Below are positions 1-7,652 of a stretch of DNA of 26,027 bases, piece after piece. The notes under the pieces are model-generated. The model did no database searches. It worked only from the letters and a program-made list of their open reading frames with translations, and was not told the DNA's origin. The DNA is from JBBQTU01 sp038213005 (GTDB lineage Bacteria; Planctomycetota; Phycisphaerae; Tepidisphaerales; Tepidisphaeraceae). The stretch is from the NCBI GenBank assembly GCA_038213005.1, contig JBBQTU010000027.1, positions 1 through 26,027 on the forward strand, in the 5' to 3' direction. Made by a program: the position numbers and the translations under genes. Every line of letters starts with the position of its first letter. Within the stretch, counting starts at the first letter, position 1.

Positions 1-1
1 A

Positions 2-1168
2 TTCCGCAACCTGCTGAGGCTGAAGCTGGACTGGGGTAAGGGACAGCCGCAGAAAGAGGCGGCCGTCGGGCTGGTCTATCTGCAGCGCGGGCTGCGCTGG
101 ATTCCCAACTACAAAGTCACCATCGACGGGCAGGGCAATGCCGTATTGCAGTTGCAGGCCACGCTGGTCAATGAGCTGACCGACCTCGAAGATGTCACAG
201 CCAACCTGGTCATCGGCGTGCCGACCTTCAACTTCAAAGACCAGACCGATCCGATCTCTCTGCAACAGACGGTGGCCCGCATGACCGGCTATCTGGCCAA
301 CGGGTCGCAGATGCTGAACTTCTCCAACGCCATCCAATCGCAGGCGGCGTACAAGCCGGAACGCGGGGCAGAGGCACCGGGTGCGGCCGAGCCGATGGAC
401 TTGGGCCCGGAGGTCTCCGGCGCGACCAAGACCGAGGACCTGTTCGTCTTCTCCGTCCAGCACATCACGCTGAAGAAGGGGCAGCGGATGGTGCTTCCGG
501 TGACCGAATTCAAGCTGAAGTACCGGGACGTTTACACAGTGGATATTCCCTTCACGCCTCCGCCGGAAGCCTGGCAGAATCTGGGCGGCCGGCAGGATCT
601 GATGGCCAAGCTCTTCGCCAGTCCCAAGGCGATGCACACGCTTCGGCTGACCAACACCAGCACCTATCCGCTGACGACGGCGCCGGCGATGATCCTGCGC
701 GACAATCGGCTGATCGCCCAGGGCATGATGACCTACGCGTCGCCGGGCGGCGAGTGTGATCTGGACCTGACCACGGCCATCGATATTCAGGTCAAGAAGA
801 CCGACTCCGAATCCAAGCGCACGCCCGATGCGGCGCGATGGAATGGCGACCAGTATGGCCGGATCGACCTGGCCGGCACGATCACGCTGCGCAACTTTGG
901 CAAGCAGGCGGTGGAGGTGGAAGTTGTGAGGCATGTGCTGGGCAATGTGAACAGCGCCGACAACAACGGCAAGTCAGAGATGGTGAACATCTTCGAGGAC
1001 TACAGCTTTAAGCCGGCGGGCAATCAACCCCAGCCCTGGTGGACGAACTATTCCTGGCCGTACTGGTGGCATCATTTCAACGGCGTGGGACGAATCACAT
1101 GGAAGGTCAACCTGGAGCCCGAGAAGCCGGTGGATCTGGGATATACCTGGCACTACTACTGGCGGTAG
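2..1168 (+). CDS. DUF4139-like protein, 5' end outside the window
   Basis: The frame is open from base 2 to the TAG at 1166-1168, so the 388 visible residues are only the C-terminal part. The first TTG (146) is not a credible start because family-like sequence lies upstream of it. The piece around residues 25-60 (YLQRGLRWIPNYKVTIDG, then LQLQATLVNELTDLEDV) resembles the DUF4139 beta-rich domain, which typically shows 'A.W.P.Y.l....' followed by 'a.v.N.tgeDW..v.l.l'. Later pieces (LRDNRLIAQGMMTYASPGGECDLD and ITLRNFGKQAVEVEVV) match the order of conserved blocks in that family. The C-terminus is rich in Trp and Tyr (WWTNYSWPYWWHHF). No catalytic motif is visible. It is probably a secreted or surface beta-sandwich protein of unknown role. 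The family assignment rests on recognition of spaced blocks and is moderate. Confidence 0.6.
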   Translation, partial: FRNLLRLKLDWGKGQPQKEAAVGLVYLQRGLRWIPNYKVTIDGQGNAVLQLQATLVNELTDLEDVTANLVIGVPTFNFKDQTDPISLQQTVARMTGYLANGSQMLNFSNAIQSQAAYKPERGAEAPGAAEPMDLGPEVSGATKTEDLFVFSVQHITLKKGQRMVLPVTEFKLKYRDVYTVDIPFTPPPEAWQNLGGRQDLMAKLFASPKAMHTLRLTNTSTYPLTTAPAMILRDNRLIAQGMMTYASPGGECDLDLTTAIDIQVKKTDSESKRTPDAARWNGDQYGRIDLAGTITLRNFGKQAVEVEVVRHVLGNVNSADNNGKSEMVNIFEDYSFKPAGNQPQPWWTNYSWPYWWHHFNGVGRITWKVNLEPEKPVDLGYTWHYYWR

Positions 1169-1314
1169 GGAGTGGACGGTGCTCTTGCGAGGGGGGCACT
1201 GCGACCTTGCTCGCGTTCGGCCGGATAGATAGACTCAGCGCCGACTCACCGATCAGACAACCGGCGGCAGGATCGGACACGTGAGGCCTGTCCCTTCGCC
1301 CTTTCGGAGACAAG

Positions 1315-2469
1315 ATGCACGAGATAAAGTTACCCTACGCGGAGATCGTCCGACGGCGCGAGTTGCTCCAGGCATGCCAGCGTCTGCAGAATCATCGTCC
1401 ACTGGCGCATATTTTCGCTGATCCACCGTTTTACTGCCGTCTGGCCGGCATTCCGATTGAGCAGACCTACGACGATCCGCGCGCCATGGTGCTGTCGCAG
1501 ATCCTGGGGTGGAAGCGCATCCTGGAAACAGTGGACTGCGATGTCCCCGGCGTGGACGTGGGGCTGGTGTTTGGCTCTTTCCTGACAGCGTCAGCCTATG
1601 GATGCCGGGTGGTGCCGCAACCGGGAGCGATTCCCGGTTTCGAGTCCTGGTTCAAGGATGCTGCCGACCTGCCGAAGCTGCAGGCACTGGACCCTTTTGT
1701 GACGGGATACCACGCCGTCGAAGTGGATTTCTATCATCGCATCAAGGGCATGGCGGATGAATTCCCGGTCAGCTACCAGGGCGGTGAGGTGGACTACCCG
1801 GCCAGGCGAGCCTCTCTCTCCACCTACTCCGAAGGGCCGTTCACCATTGCCGGCATGATCGCCGGCTTCGATCAGATGTGCCTGTGGTGCTATGAAGACC
1901 CAGACCTGGTTGATGCAATCATCGATTGCATCACCGCCAAAGAGATCGATCGCATCAGCCGCTGCTGGCGCGAGATGGCGACTCCGCCAGGCGTCGCCAG
2001 CCTCGCCGACGACTATTCCCCCTACCTGTCCACCGAGATGTACCAGCGTTTTGTTCTTCCCAGCCAGAAGCGCATGCGGGATGCCTTTGGCAAACGGATG
2101 GCATTTCACTCCTGCATTTCCGAAAGCCGGCTGGCGCCGTTCTGGAAGAACGAACTGAACATAGAAGTGCTCAACGGCTTCAAGCCGCGCAGTGGCCTGG
2201 GGAACCTGGAGCGATGCTATCGTCCGATCAGCGATCTCTTCGCCGATCAGATCGTGCTGGAGCCGGATTTCGACGGGGCCAACATGATGATCGCTACGTC
2301 AGATCAGATCGCCCAGGCAACGCAGCAGACGATGCAGTTGTTTGGCCGCGGCCTTGGACTCAAGATCGGAGCCACGCTCAGCGGCGGTCATAACCCCGAC
2401 GACATGGCGAAGATGAGTGTCATCAAGCAGACGATTCTGGCCCTGAGCGATCAGCGCCCGACGAACTGA
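1315..2469 (+). CDS. Uroporphyrinogen decarboxylase (URO-D) family protein, probably a methyltransferase-like paralogue rather than HemE
   Basis: This is a 384-aa soluble protein with an ATG at 1315 and a GGAG at 1306-1309, five bases upstream. The C-terminal half has the URO-D/MtaA-CmuA TIM-barrel pattern: ADDYSPYLSTEMYQRFVLP around residues 222-240, then FHSCISESRLAPFWKN and LNIEVLNGFKP. HemE carries an N-terminal substrate-binding motif (PVWxMRQAGR), and this protein has nothing like it (it reads HIFADPPFYCRLAGIP). It is therefore unlikely to make coproporphyrinogen. Relatives include corrinoid methyltransferases and many uncharacterised copies in Planctomycetota. No corrinoid protein or methyl-transfer partner lies next to it. 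The gene is convergent with the nuclease-like gene downstream, with only 23 bp between the stop codons. The family call is firm; the reaction is unknown. Confidence 0.85.
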   Translation: MHEIKLPYAEIVRRRELLQACQRLQNHRPLAHIFADPPFYCRLAGIPIEQTYDDPRAMVLSQILGWKRILETVDCDVPGVDVGLVFGSFLTASAYGCRVVPQPGAIPGFESWFKDAADLPKLQALDPFVTGYHAVEVDFYHRIKGMADEFPVSYQGGEVDYPARRASLSTYSEGPFTIAGMIAGFDQMCLWCYEDPDLVDAIIDCITAKEIDRISRCWREMATPPGVASLADDYSPYLSTEMYQRFVLPSQKRMRDAFGKRMAFHSCISESRLAPFWKNELNIEVLNGFKPRSGLGNLERCYRPISDLFADQIVLEPDFDGANMMIATSDQIAQATQQTMQLFGRGLGLKIGATLSGGHNPDDMAKMSVIKQTILALSDQRPTN

Positions 2470-2492
2470 GACGTTAGCGCCACGACCGAGCC

Positions 2493-3596
2493 TTACGGCA
2501 ACCGGCCGCTTCCTTCATTGGGATGAGCGTCGCGCCACGCCCGCAGCCAGAGAGCCTCGATCCACTTCACGGCGATGGCCCACTGCTGGGCCTTCATCTG
2601 CAGCAGCGTGGGCCTGCCTTCGGCCTCGCGGAAACTGGCGAAGGCGTCGGCGTCAAAGGGCTTCAGCTTCCCGTCGGCATCGAGATACGCCGCACGGGCG
2701 GCGTGGCCGATGAGCGGGAGCTGGTCGTAACTGGCCAGAGACAACTCCAGCGAAGTCGTCCACACATCCTGCTTGATCGCTGGGACGCGGGTGGTTGCGA
2801 GATCGGCGGTGAATGCCTTCCAGAGTGATTCGCGGATCTCAGGATAGTTCTGCGTGTCGCCATCGACCAGCACATGCTCCATGTCGAAGTGGACCTTAGG
2901 TTTCTTGTCGATGCCCGGGAAGAACGAGTAAGCCTGGTAGTCGACGGTGGCATGCATGGGCATGGCGTTGTCCGCGGCGTAGTGGGCGAGCATGCCGGCC
3001 CATTTCACCGCGCTGTCATCAGACACAGCCTGCCCCGGCGCGGGGGCGAGGCGATTCTGGCGCAGCATGCTGACGGTCTGCTGGTAGCAGTTCTCGACTC
3101 GAAAAGGAAGCATCCCGGCATGAGCCCAGCGAGGGTTCTTCATGTCGCGAGGGATGCCCGCAAGCCGGGGTTTGTGGGTCAGATCGGTCGCAAAGCCGCG
3201 GTCGGCCTTGTCGGGCATGAACAACTCCACATCGACAAAGTGCAGCTTGGCTTCGGGGACATCAAACGGAGCGAGCTTCTCCTTGTTGTCCGCCGCGATG
3301 TCCGGCCAGACAGCCCAGTATGCCAGGCCCTCGATGCCCCTGGGCGGAAGGCCGACATGCCCGGAAAGGAGGAACTGGCGCTCGTCGTCGGCGGTGCCAA
3401 GTGCAGGCTGGGCCTGGCGCAGCCACTGCTTCATGTCGGCGGGGGCTGCGGGGTCGGCTAGCAGTTCGCGCACCGCGCAGCGGGTGATCAGAATGTGCTC
3501 CTTGCCGCTCCACGCGAAAGTGGAACTGGCACAAACGCAGATGCAGGCACACAGGCACGCGATGAGCAGGGATAGCCGCATAATCGCGCTGAGCAT
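2493..3596 (-). CDS. Secreted S1/P1 nuclease / zinc phospholipase C superfamily enzyme
   Basis: This 367-aa protein has a Cys-rich hydrophobic signal peptide and predicted cleavage TFA|W after residue 28, leaving Trp as the mature N-terminus. In S1/P1 nucleases the N-terminal Trp itself binds zinc. All nine family ligands can be placed: W29, H34 (mature 1 and 6, as in P1), D99 in WPDI, H119 in LHFVDV, H205-x3-D209-x5-H215 in HYAADNAMPMH, and H236-x3-E240 (P1 has His-x3-Asp). It should be an exported trinuclear-zinc phosphodiesterase acting on single-stranded nucleic acid or phospholipid; sequence alone does not decide which. It is longer than fungal P1 (about 270 residues), with extra sequence between H34 and D99 and at the C-terminus. 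The ATG at 3581 (residue 6) is an equally good start, and neither has a clear ribosome binding site. Confidence 0.82.
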   Translation of the reverse strand: MLSAIMRLSLLIACLCACICVCASSTFAWSGKEHILITRCAVRELLADPAAPADMKQWLRQAQPALGTADDERQFLLSGHVGLPPRGIEGLAYWAVWPDIAADNKEKLAPFDVPEAKLHFVDVELFMPDKADRGFATDLTHKPRLAGIPRDMKNPRWAHAGMLPFRVENCYQQTVSMLRQNRLAPAPGQAVSDDSAVKWAGMLAHYAADNAMPMHATVDYQAYSFFPGIDKKPKVHFDMEHVLVDGDTQNYPEIRESLWKAFTADLATTRVPAIKQDVWTTSLELSLASYDQLPLIGHAARAAYLDADGKLKPFDADAFASFREAEGRPTLLQMKAQQWAIAVKWIEALWLRAWRDAHPNEGSGRLP

Positions 3597-3720
3597 ATCT
3601 GTGACCGCAGTCGGGGTCTATCCCACTGTCGGCGCCGGAGCAGAAATGTCATGGCATAGCCGAAATAGAAGTGTCATGCCGCAACCCGCTTGAGCCGCTG
3701 CGCTGGCTGGATCCCGCCTG

Positions 3721-3945
3721 GCACTACAGCGCCACTTCATAGCGATGCGATGAAGTGGGGCAGGCCGTCTCGGCCGCCCATTTCGTGCCCTTGCTGCGAC
3801 ACTCGGCACTTCGATAACCCAGATTCACGCCACAGTGCTTCCTTGTTCCGCCGACATCCTCAAGCGTGATCCGTCGGCAAACAAATCGGCGGCCGAGGTG
3901 GCCTGCCCCACTTTGAGGACGCGCAGTGGACTTGCGCTGTAGTGC
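3721..3945. repeat. Long imperfect inverted repeat, 225 bp
   Basis: Outer arms GCACTACAGCGC (3721-3732) and GCGCTGTAGTGC (3934-3945) are perfect reverse complements. Inner 26-bp arms at 3753-3778 and 3888-3913 pair with only two mismatches. The gap between outer and inner arms is 20 bases on each side, so the whole block is symmetric, with a central segment of about 109 bases. A second local hairpin (CCACTTCAT, 9-base loop, ATGAAGTGG) lies at 3732-3758. The right outer arm ends on the first base of the M32 stop codon complement. No coding frame is convincing inside. It could be a miniature element without a transposase, a structured RNA, or a bidirectional terminator for the two flanking minus-strand genes. 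The rest of this roughly 350-bp gap (3597-3720) shows nothing else firm. Confidence 0.7.
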
Positions 3946-5474
3946 TAGACGCCGTAGTACCTGGCAGCCTTAGCCCGCAGATGCTCCATGAGCGGCCGGG
4001 CCGACAACGGCTCACCTGTCGCCCGCTGCACCAGTTCCCCGGCCGAGTATCGCTTGCCATGGCGATGGATGTTCTCGCGCAACCACCCCAGCAGCCCTGC
4101 AAACTCACCGGCCGCGATTTGCCCATCCAGCCCCGGCATATCCGCCCGTGCCTTGGCGAAAAACTGGGCCGCGTACAGGTTACCCAGCGTGTAGGTCGGG
4201 AAGTAGCCAATCGCGCCATCGGACCAGTGGATATCTTGCAGACACCCGCGGGCATCATCGGGAACGTCGATGCCCAGATACTGCTTGATCTTGGCATTCC
4301 ATTCGCCCGGCAGATCCTTCGTCGCCAGTTGCCCAGACAGCATCGCCTGCTCCAACTCGAAGCGCACCAGGATGTGCAGGTTGTAGGTGATTTCATCGGA
4401 CTCAACGCGGATCAGCGAGGGGCGCACATTGTTGATCGCCCAGAGCCACTGGTCCTCGCTGACGCCGGTGAGCGCCTCGGGGAATGCCATGCGGGCCTTG
4501 GGGAGGTGGAACTTCCAGAAAGCTGCGCTGCGGCCGACGAGATTTTCCCACATGCGCGATTGGGACTCGTGGATGCCCAGCGAGACGGCCGATCCGGTGG
4601 GGGCACCCCAGTGTTCTTTGGGCAGGCCCTGATCATAGAGGGCATGCCCGGTTTCGTGCAGGACGCCGAAGAACGCATCGGCGAACCCGTGCTCGTCGTA
4701 GCGGGTGGTCATGCGCGTGTCGCCGGGCACCAGCCCGCTACAGAACGGGTGCAGGCTGACATCCAGCCGGCCGGCCTGGAAATCAAAACCCACCCGGCGG
4801 GCGGCGTCGCGAGCCAGTTGCTCCTGGGCGGCGACGGGGAAGCGGCGCTGCAGAATCTCCACCGGCGCGGTCCTGCCTGATGACGCGATGCGGCCGACCA
4901 GTTCGACCAGGTCCTTGCGAAGCTGTTCGAATACGCCGCGCAGTTCGGCCGTTTTTGCGTGCGGCTCAAAGTCGTCCAGCAGGGCATCGTACATCGAGTC
5001 GCTGCCCGCGGGGGCTCCGGCGAGATAGCACATCGCCTGCTGGCGCTTCAGGTCCAGGGTCTTGGCCAGCCAGGGCTCGAAGATCGCATACTCGCTCTTC
5101 TTGCGAGCCTCGGCCCACGCCTGCTGCGCCAGGGCCGAAGTCCGGCTCATCTCCTCGACCAGCGATGCCGGCAATCTGATAGCGCGGTCATACGATCGCC
5201 GAGTCTCGCGCACATCTGTCCCGACATCGCCATGCGGGTCGGCCACCAGCCCCGAGGCTTCCAGTTCTCCCAGCAAGTCGCCGATGCGGTCGGCCGTAAA
5301 CTGCTCGTGCACGCTGCGGGCGATGAGCGACAACTGCTCAGCGCGGAACTCCGCTCCCTTGGGCGGCATCTGCGTCCGCTGGTCCCATTCCATGACCGAG
5401 CCGACAGAGCCCAACAGGGCGATCTCGCGCAACGACTTCCGCAGGGTCTGATATGTCGCAAAAGGGTTGTTCAT
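3945..5474 (-). CDS. Metallocarboxypeptidase of family M32 (Taq type)
   Basis: At 509 aa this is the usual M32 length (about 500). It removes C-terminal residues from peptides in the cytoplasm using one divalent metal. The zinc site is HETGH at residues 273-277 (metal ligands H273 and H277, catalytic E274), and the third ligand is E303 in HESQSRMWEN (302-311). Other family signatures are the N-terminal WDQRTQMPPKG (30-40), HPFCSG (242-247), TRYDE (257-261), and near residue 360 the block RVESDEITYNLH. There is no signal peptide. The ATG at 5474 precedes the family N-terminus by the expected distance; the upstream GGA is a weak ribosome binding site. The C-terminus (YYGV) is complete, and its stop codon touches the inverted repeat. 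No functional partner is evident on either side. Confidence 0.95.
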   Translation of the reverse strand: MNNPFATYQTLRKSLREIALLGSVGSVMEWDQRTQMPPKGAEFRAEQLSLIARSVHEQFTADRIGDLLGELEASGLVADPHGDVGTDVRETRRSYDRAIRLPASLVEEMSRTSALAQQAWAEARKKSEYAIFEPWLAKTLDLKRQQAMCYLAGAPAGSDSMYDALLDDFEPHAKTAELRGVFEQLRKDLVELVGRIASSGRTAPVEILQRRFPVAAQEQLARDAARRVGFDFQAGRLDVSLHPFCSGLVPGDTRMTTRYDEHGFADAFFGVLHETGHALYDQGLPKEHWGAPTGSAVSLGIHESQSRMWENLVGRSAAFWKFHLPKARMAFPEALTGVSEDQWLWAINNVRPSLIRVESDEITYNLHILVRFELEQAMLSGQLATKDLPGEWNAKIKQYLGIDVPDDARGCLQDIHWSDGAIGYFPTYTLGNLYAAQFFAKARADMPGLDGQIAAGEFAGLLGWLRENIHRHGKRYSAGELVQRATGEPLSARPLMEHLRAKAARYYGV

Positions 5475-5654
5475 GGTGAGTATTCCAACATGGAAGCCCC
5501 GGCCGGTCTATGGGCATTCGTCAACAGTCAGGCAAGACATGCCCCGCGAGCGGCCGACGTGAGTCGGCCGGTGGAACACCGACAGCGCGTGCCGTTTTCT
5601 AATCACCCCAGCGAGGTTGTGGTTTCGCGCGAGGCAGGCTCAGGACGCGAATGA
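5475..5654. other. Gene-free segment upstream of the M32 gene, containing a REP-like hairpin
   Basis: I see no coding sequence here. The clear element is the perfect hairpin CGGCCGAC-GTGA-GTCGGCCG at 5551-5570 (8-bp stem, 4-base loop), followed by GGTGGAACACCG. GC-rich intergenic palindromes of this style occur as dispersed REP-like elements in high-GC genomes. No U-run follows the stem on either strand, so it is not a typical intrinsic terminator. The segment ends at an in-frame TGA (5652-5654) that bounds the redoxin remnant. Confidence 0.55.
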
Positions 5655-5903
5655 GGACCTTCCCTTGGGCGACGTAAGGCCGCCATCTTCGATCAGGAGC
5701 GGAAACCCCGCTACACCGGCCGGCTGGACGACAACCCGCGCACCCCGGGGCAAGAAAAGACCCACGAACTGCGCGATGCCGTGGACGACCTGCTGGCCGG
5801 GAAGCTCGTGCGCACGCCGGTGACCAATCCCATCGGCTGCAACGTCAAGTGGAAGGGCCAGGAAGAGCACTGGATGCCGCCCGAGGCGTGCGACCTGGTG
5901 TGA
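5655..5903 (+). pseudogene. C-terminal remnant of a redoxin / thioredoxin-fold protein
   Basis: Reading from 5655 to the TGA at 5901-5903 gives 82 residues with no start codon, bounded upstream by TGA 5652-5654. The translation includes AAIFDQERKPRYTGRLDDN, then THELRDAVDDLLAGKLV and NPIGCNVKWKG. This resembles the C-terminal part of AhpC/TSA-like redoxins common in Planctomycetota, in which a 'vFD..rklrY.GriDD' strand is followed by 'LR.AldalLaGk.v' and 'GC.ikWK'. The thioredoxin active-site half (CxxC or CP) is absent, and no matching frame is visible upstream. I read it as a 5'-truncated relic with coding character intact over 75-80 codons. The alternative, an unusual start in a very small gene, seems unlikely. 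Confidence 0.65.
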
Positions 5904-5953
5904 CGGGCGCGGGGGTGGTCGAGAGTACCGATCCACCCTATCCGGCTACCGGC

Positions 5954-6403
5954 TCACAGACTCAGAAGCACCCTGCGCCAATCGATTCGCAGTTCTCGGC
6001 AGAGCCACTGCAACCCGTCAAGGGTCATATCCTCAAGCAGCCTATCCGCCGGCTCGATGCACGCGCTCAGACGCCAGCCGACCGCGTCCTCGAGCTGCGC
6101 CAGCGTCAGACCGCGTGAGTGACACTCCTCGTGAATACGCCGCACCAACTCGTCCGCAGAGACTGCAGGCTCGTGGACCTCGCCGTCAAATAGCTCGACA
6201 GGACGAATGGTAAGAACTCGACAGAACCCCTGCAGGTCTTTCGGCGAATAACAGCATGTCAGTTCGTCTTCTTGCGTCTCGATATCCCAGATGCACGCAG
6301 ACGAAACATCAGAAATACCGCAACGTGCGGCAAACTCCGCTGGTTACAGGCCAACACGTTCGCGCGCTACTCGAAAGCGAAGATGTGGAGCGATTGCAAT
6401 CAT
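5954..6403 (-). pseudogene. Tandem XRE-type helix-turn-helix regulator interrupted by an in-frame TAA
   Basis: From ATG at 6403 the minus strand reads through 149 codons to the stop at 5954-5956, with a single TAA at 6346-6344 (codon 20). Before it the protein is LRFRVARERVGL. After it, in the same frame, it continues PAEFAARCGI, then IWDIETQEDELT and SPKDLQGFCRVLTI. That is a classic XRE helix-turn-helix split exactly inside the domain. A second HTH-like domain follows (ELVRRIHEECHSRG, TLAQLEDAVGW, LDGLQWLCRELRI). No ATG, GTG or TTG occurs between the TAA and codon 86, so translation cannot restart before the first domain is lost. One base change (CAA, GAA, AAA or TCA to TAA) would explain it. 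The gene lies 31 bp after the AbiEii-like toxin on the same strand, so it was probably the third gene of that operon. A sequencing error is the alternative. Confidence 0.7.
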
Positions 6404-6434
6404 AATGCGAGAAAGAGGCGTGAGTCTTGCTCGG

Positions 6435-7088
6435 CTACGGGTGAGAGGATCGTGTCCTGTTGTCTCCCGTTCCCAGCCCTTGGTCGCAGGCCTGACGGAT
6501 AACGTTTTTCACCTGTTGCCATGTCATGCCTGTCAGGTCATCGACAGGGACTTTCTCCGCATCGGCCTCGTTGAAGTAGGACAGCGACTTAATGACTGTC
6601 AATCGATTGCCTGCGCTATACTTGCGTCCGTAGAACCCCAGCATCTGATCGAGGGAGAAGCGGCCCAGGAGGGCCGCGATATCCCAAAGGTCCTTCTTCG
6701 CACCACGGTTGGCGACCGCGTTGAGCTTCATCGCGACGATGTCTGGCAGGCTGGCCATCCGAATCCCGTCCACCATCACGAGAGACTCTATCAGAGGATA
6801 CTGATGGGCGAGAATGTCCACCTTCACGCCGTCAATGAAACACCGAACCGTGTTCTTGGCGGTATCGATCTCCGTCACCTGCACATGCTGGACGAGCCAG
6901 TCGGCAACCGCCTGGGTGTCAAATGGCCCATGCGTGAACAGATCGATGTCAACAGATCGCCGATGGCCGAGTTGCAGTGCAAGTGCAGTTCCGCCGACCA
7001 GATAGAACCCCTCCAGAACCGGCGATGAGGAAAGCCGATTCAGGACATCCAGCAATGCGAGGGACACTGCATCAGACCGGTATGACAT
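6435..7088 (-). CDS. AbiEii-type nucleotidyltransferase toxin
   Basis: This 217-aa protein has the minimal nucleotidyltransferase core of AbiEii/AbiGii toxins: LVGGTALALQLGHR (30-43), RRSVDIDLF (43-51) with metal ligands D47 and D49, and a third acidic residue at D91 in VKVDIL. The family's later motifs follow at MKLNAV (120-125) and RGAKKDLWDIAALL (128-141). Family members transfer nucleotides to RNA, tRNA acceptor ends in studied cases, and stop growth as type IV toxins, including during phage infection. It acts in the cytoplasm. The gene overlaps the upstream DUF6922 gene by 17 bp, and an AGGA lies about nine bases before the ATG. All motif residues are present, so the enzyme should be active. 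Function as a toxin is inferred from family and context. Confidence 0.85.
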   Translation of the reverse strand: MSYRSDAVSLALLDVLNRLSSSPVLEGFYLVGGTALALQLGHRRSVDIDLFTHGPFDTQAVADWLVQHVQVTEIDTAKNTVRCFIDGVKVDILAHQYPLIESLVMVDGIRMASLPDIVAMKLNAVANRGAKKDLWDIAALLGRFSLDQMLGFYGRKYSAGNRLTVIKSLSYFNEADAEKVPVDDLTGMTWQQVKNVIRQACDQGLGTGDNRTRSSHP

Positions 7089-7383
7089 CGGAAGTATCCT
7101 GTCTGTAGGAACGGAATGACTCAGGTGGCTTCTTGAACTGATTCGCGAAAAATGCGACGGTCTTCGGCGTCAGGCCCCGCGCGGCCAGGAGGGCCTGCTC
7201 AATGCGGTCGTGCTCGTAGTAGTCCCACACCAGGCGCATCTCCTCCAGATTCCCGCGTTCGGCAACCCGTTCGATGATGAAGTTGGGGTGCTGCTGAGAG
7301 TCGAGCCGGCCGAGGTCCACATCCCAGAACAGCCCCGGGCGAAGTCGGGAGAGCAGCGGATCATGAGCGAGTTTAGCAGGCAT
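7072..7383 (-). CDS. DUF6922-like protein, presumed antitoxin of the AbiEii-like toxin
   Basis: This is a 103-aa protein with ATG at 7383 and stop at 7072-7074 inside the next gene. It contains LFWDVDLGRLD (18-28), then FIIERVAERGNLEEMRLVWDYY and ARGLTPKTVAFFANQF. This pattern (a short 'FWD' start, 'fIieRVl..G', a Tyr-containing helix, then a 'L...t..Ffa..f' helix) is typical of DUF6922 proteins found immediately upstream of AbiEii-like toxins. The order antitoxin then toxin with overlapping ends is usual for translational coupling of such pairs. A predicted -10 box TATAAT lies about 37 bases upstream (see the element at 7420-7447). No DNA-binding motif is obvious. Antitoxin activity is inferred only from position. 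Confidence 0.75.
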   Translation of the reverse strand: MPAKLAHDPLLSRLRPGLFWDVDLGRLDSQQHPNFIIERVAERGNLEEMRLVWDYYEHDRIEQALLAARGLTPKTVAFFANQFKKPPESFRSYRQDTSDVIPV

Positions 7384-7419
7384 AGGCGCCGACGCTTTCT
7401 GGGAAGTTCAACCGTGATG

Positions 7420-7447
7420 ATTATAGTTTGCTGCGGGTTGATACTCC
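7420..7447 (-). promoter_or_regulatory. Promoter-like element, copy 1, upstream of the DUF6922-AbiEii operon
   Basis: On the minus strand this 28-bp element reads GGAGTAT-CAA-CCCGCAGCAAACTATAAT in pieces, ending in a perfect -10 hexamer (complement of 7420-7425). Transcription would begin near 7413, giving a leader of about 30 bases to the ATG at 7383. No good -35 hexamer sits 16-18 bp upstream of the -10. The same element recurs at 9527-9553 before another minus-strand gene. The rest of the 7384-7652 gap is very C-rich and I see no gene in it. Confidence 0.55.
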
Positions 7448-7652
7448 ATGCAAGTCCGAGGCGTTTTCTCCCAAGTGGCCCGGCCGCCCCGGCCGGAGCC
7501 TTTGGCCGCCACCTTCGCGGCCCGCTTCACAGGCTGTCTCAACGTGAGGCCCGCCCCCCCCGCCCATCTCGTCCCCCGCCGCGCGATGCCTGGCCTTGCG
7601 GCGGCTTCCGCATACACCTGTCCCATTTGGCCGCCCTGAGCAACGACGCATC

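Noticed and set aside
2470..2492. Terminator between the convergent URO-D and S1/P1 genes
   Set aside because: The 23-bp gap has no stem-loop and no T-tract.
3642..3678. Possible insertion-sequence end (AGAAATGTCAT and AGAAGTGTCAT as near-direct repeats)
   Set aside because: The repeat is short (10 of 11 bases), with no transposase, no matching opposite end and no target duplication visible.
3942..4880. 312-codon plus-strand frame over the M32 gene
   Set aside because: Antisense shadow of a gene with complete catalytic motifs; no domain and no ribosome binding site.
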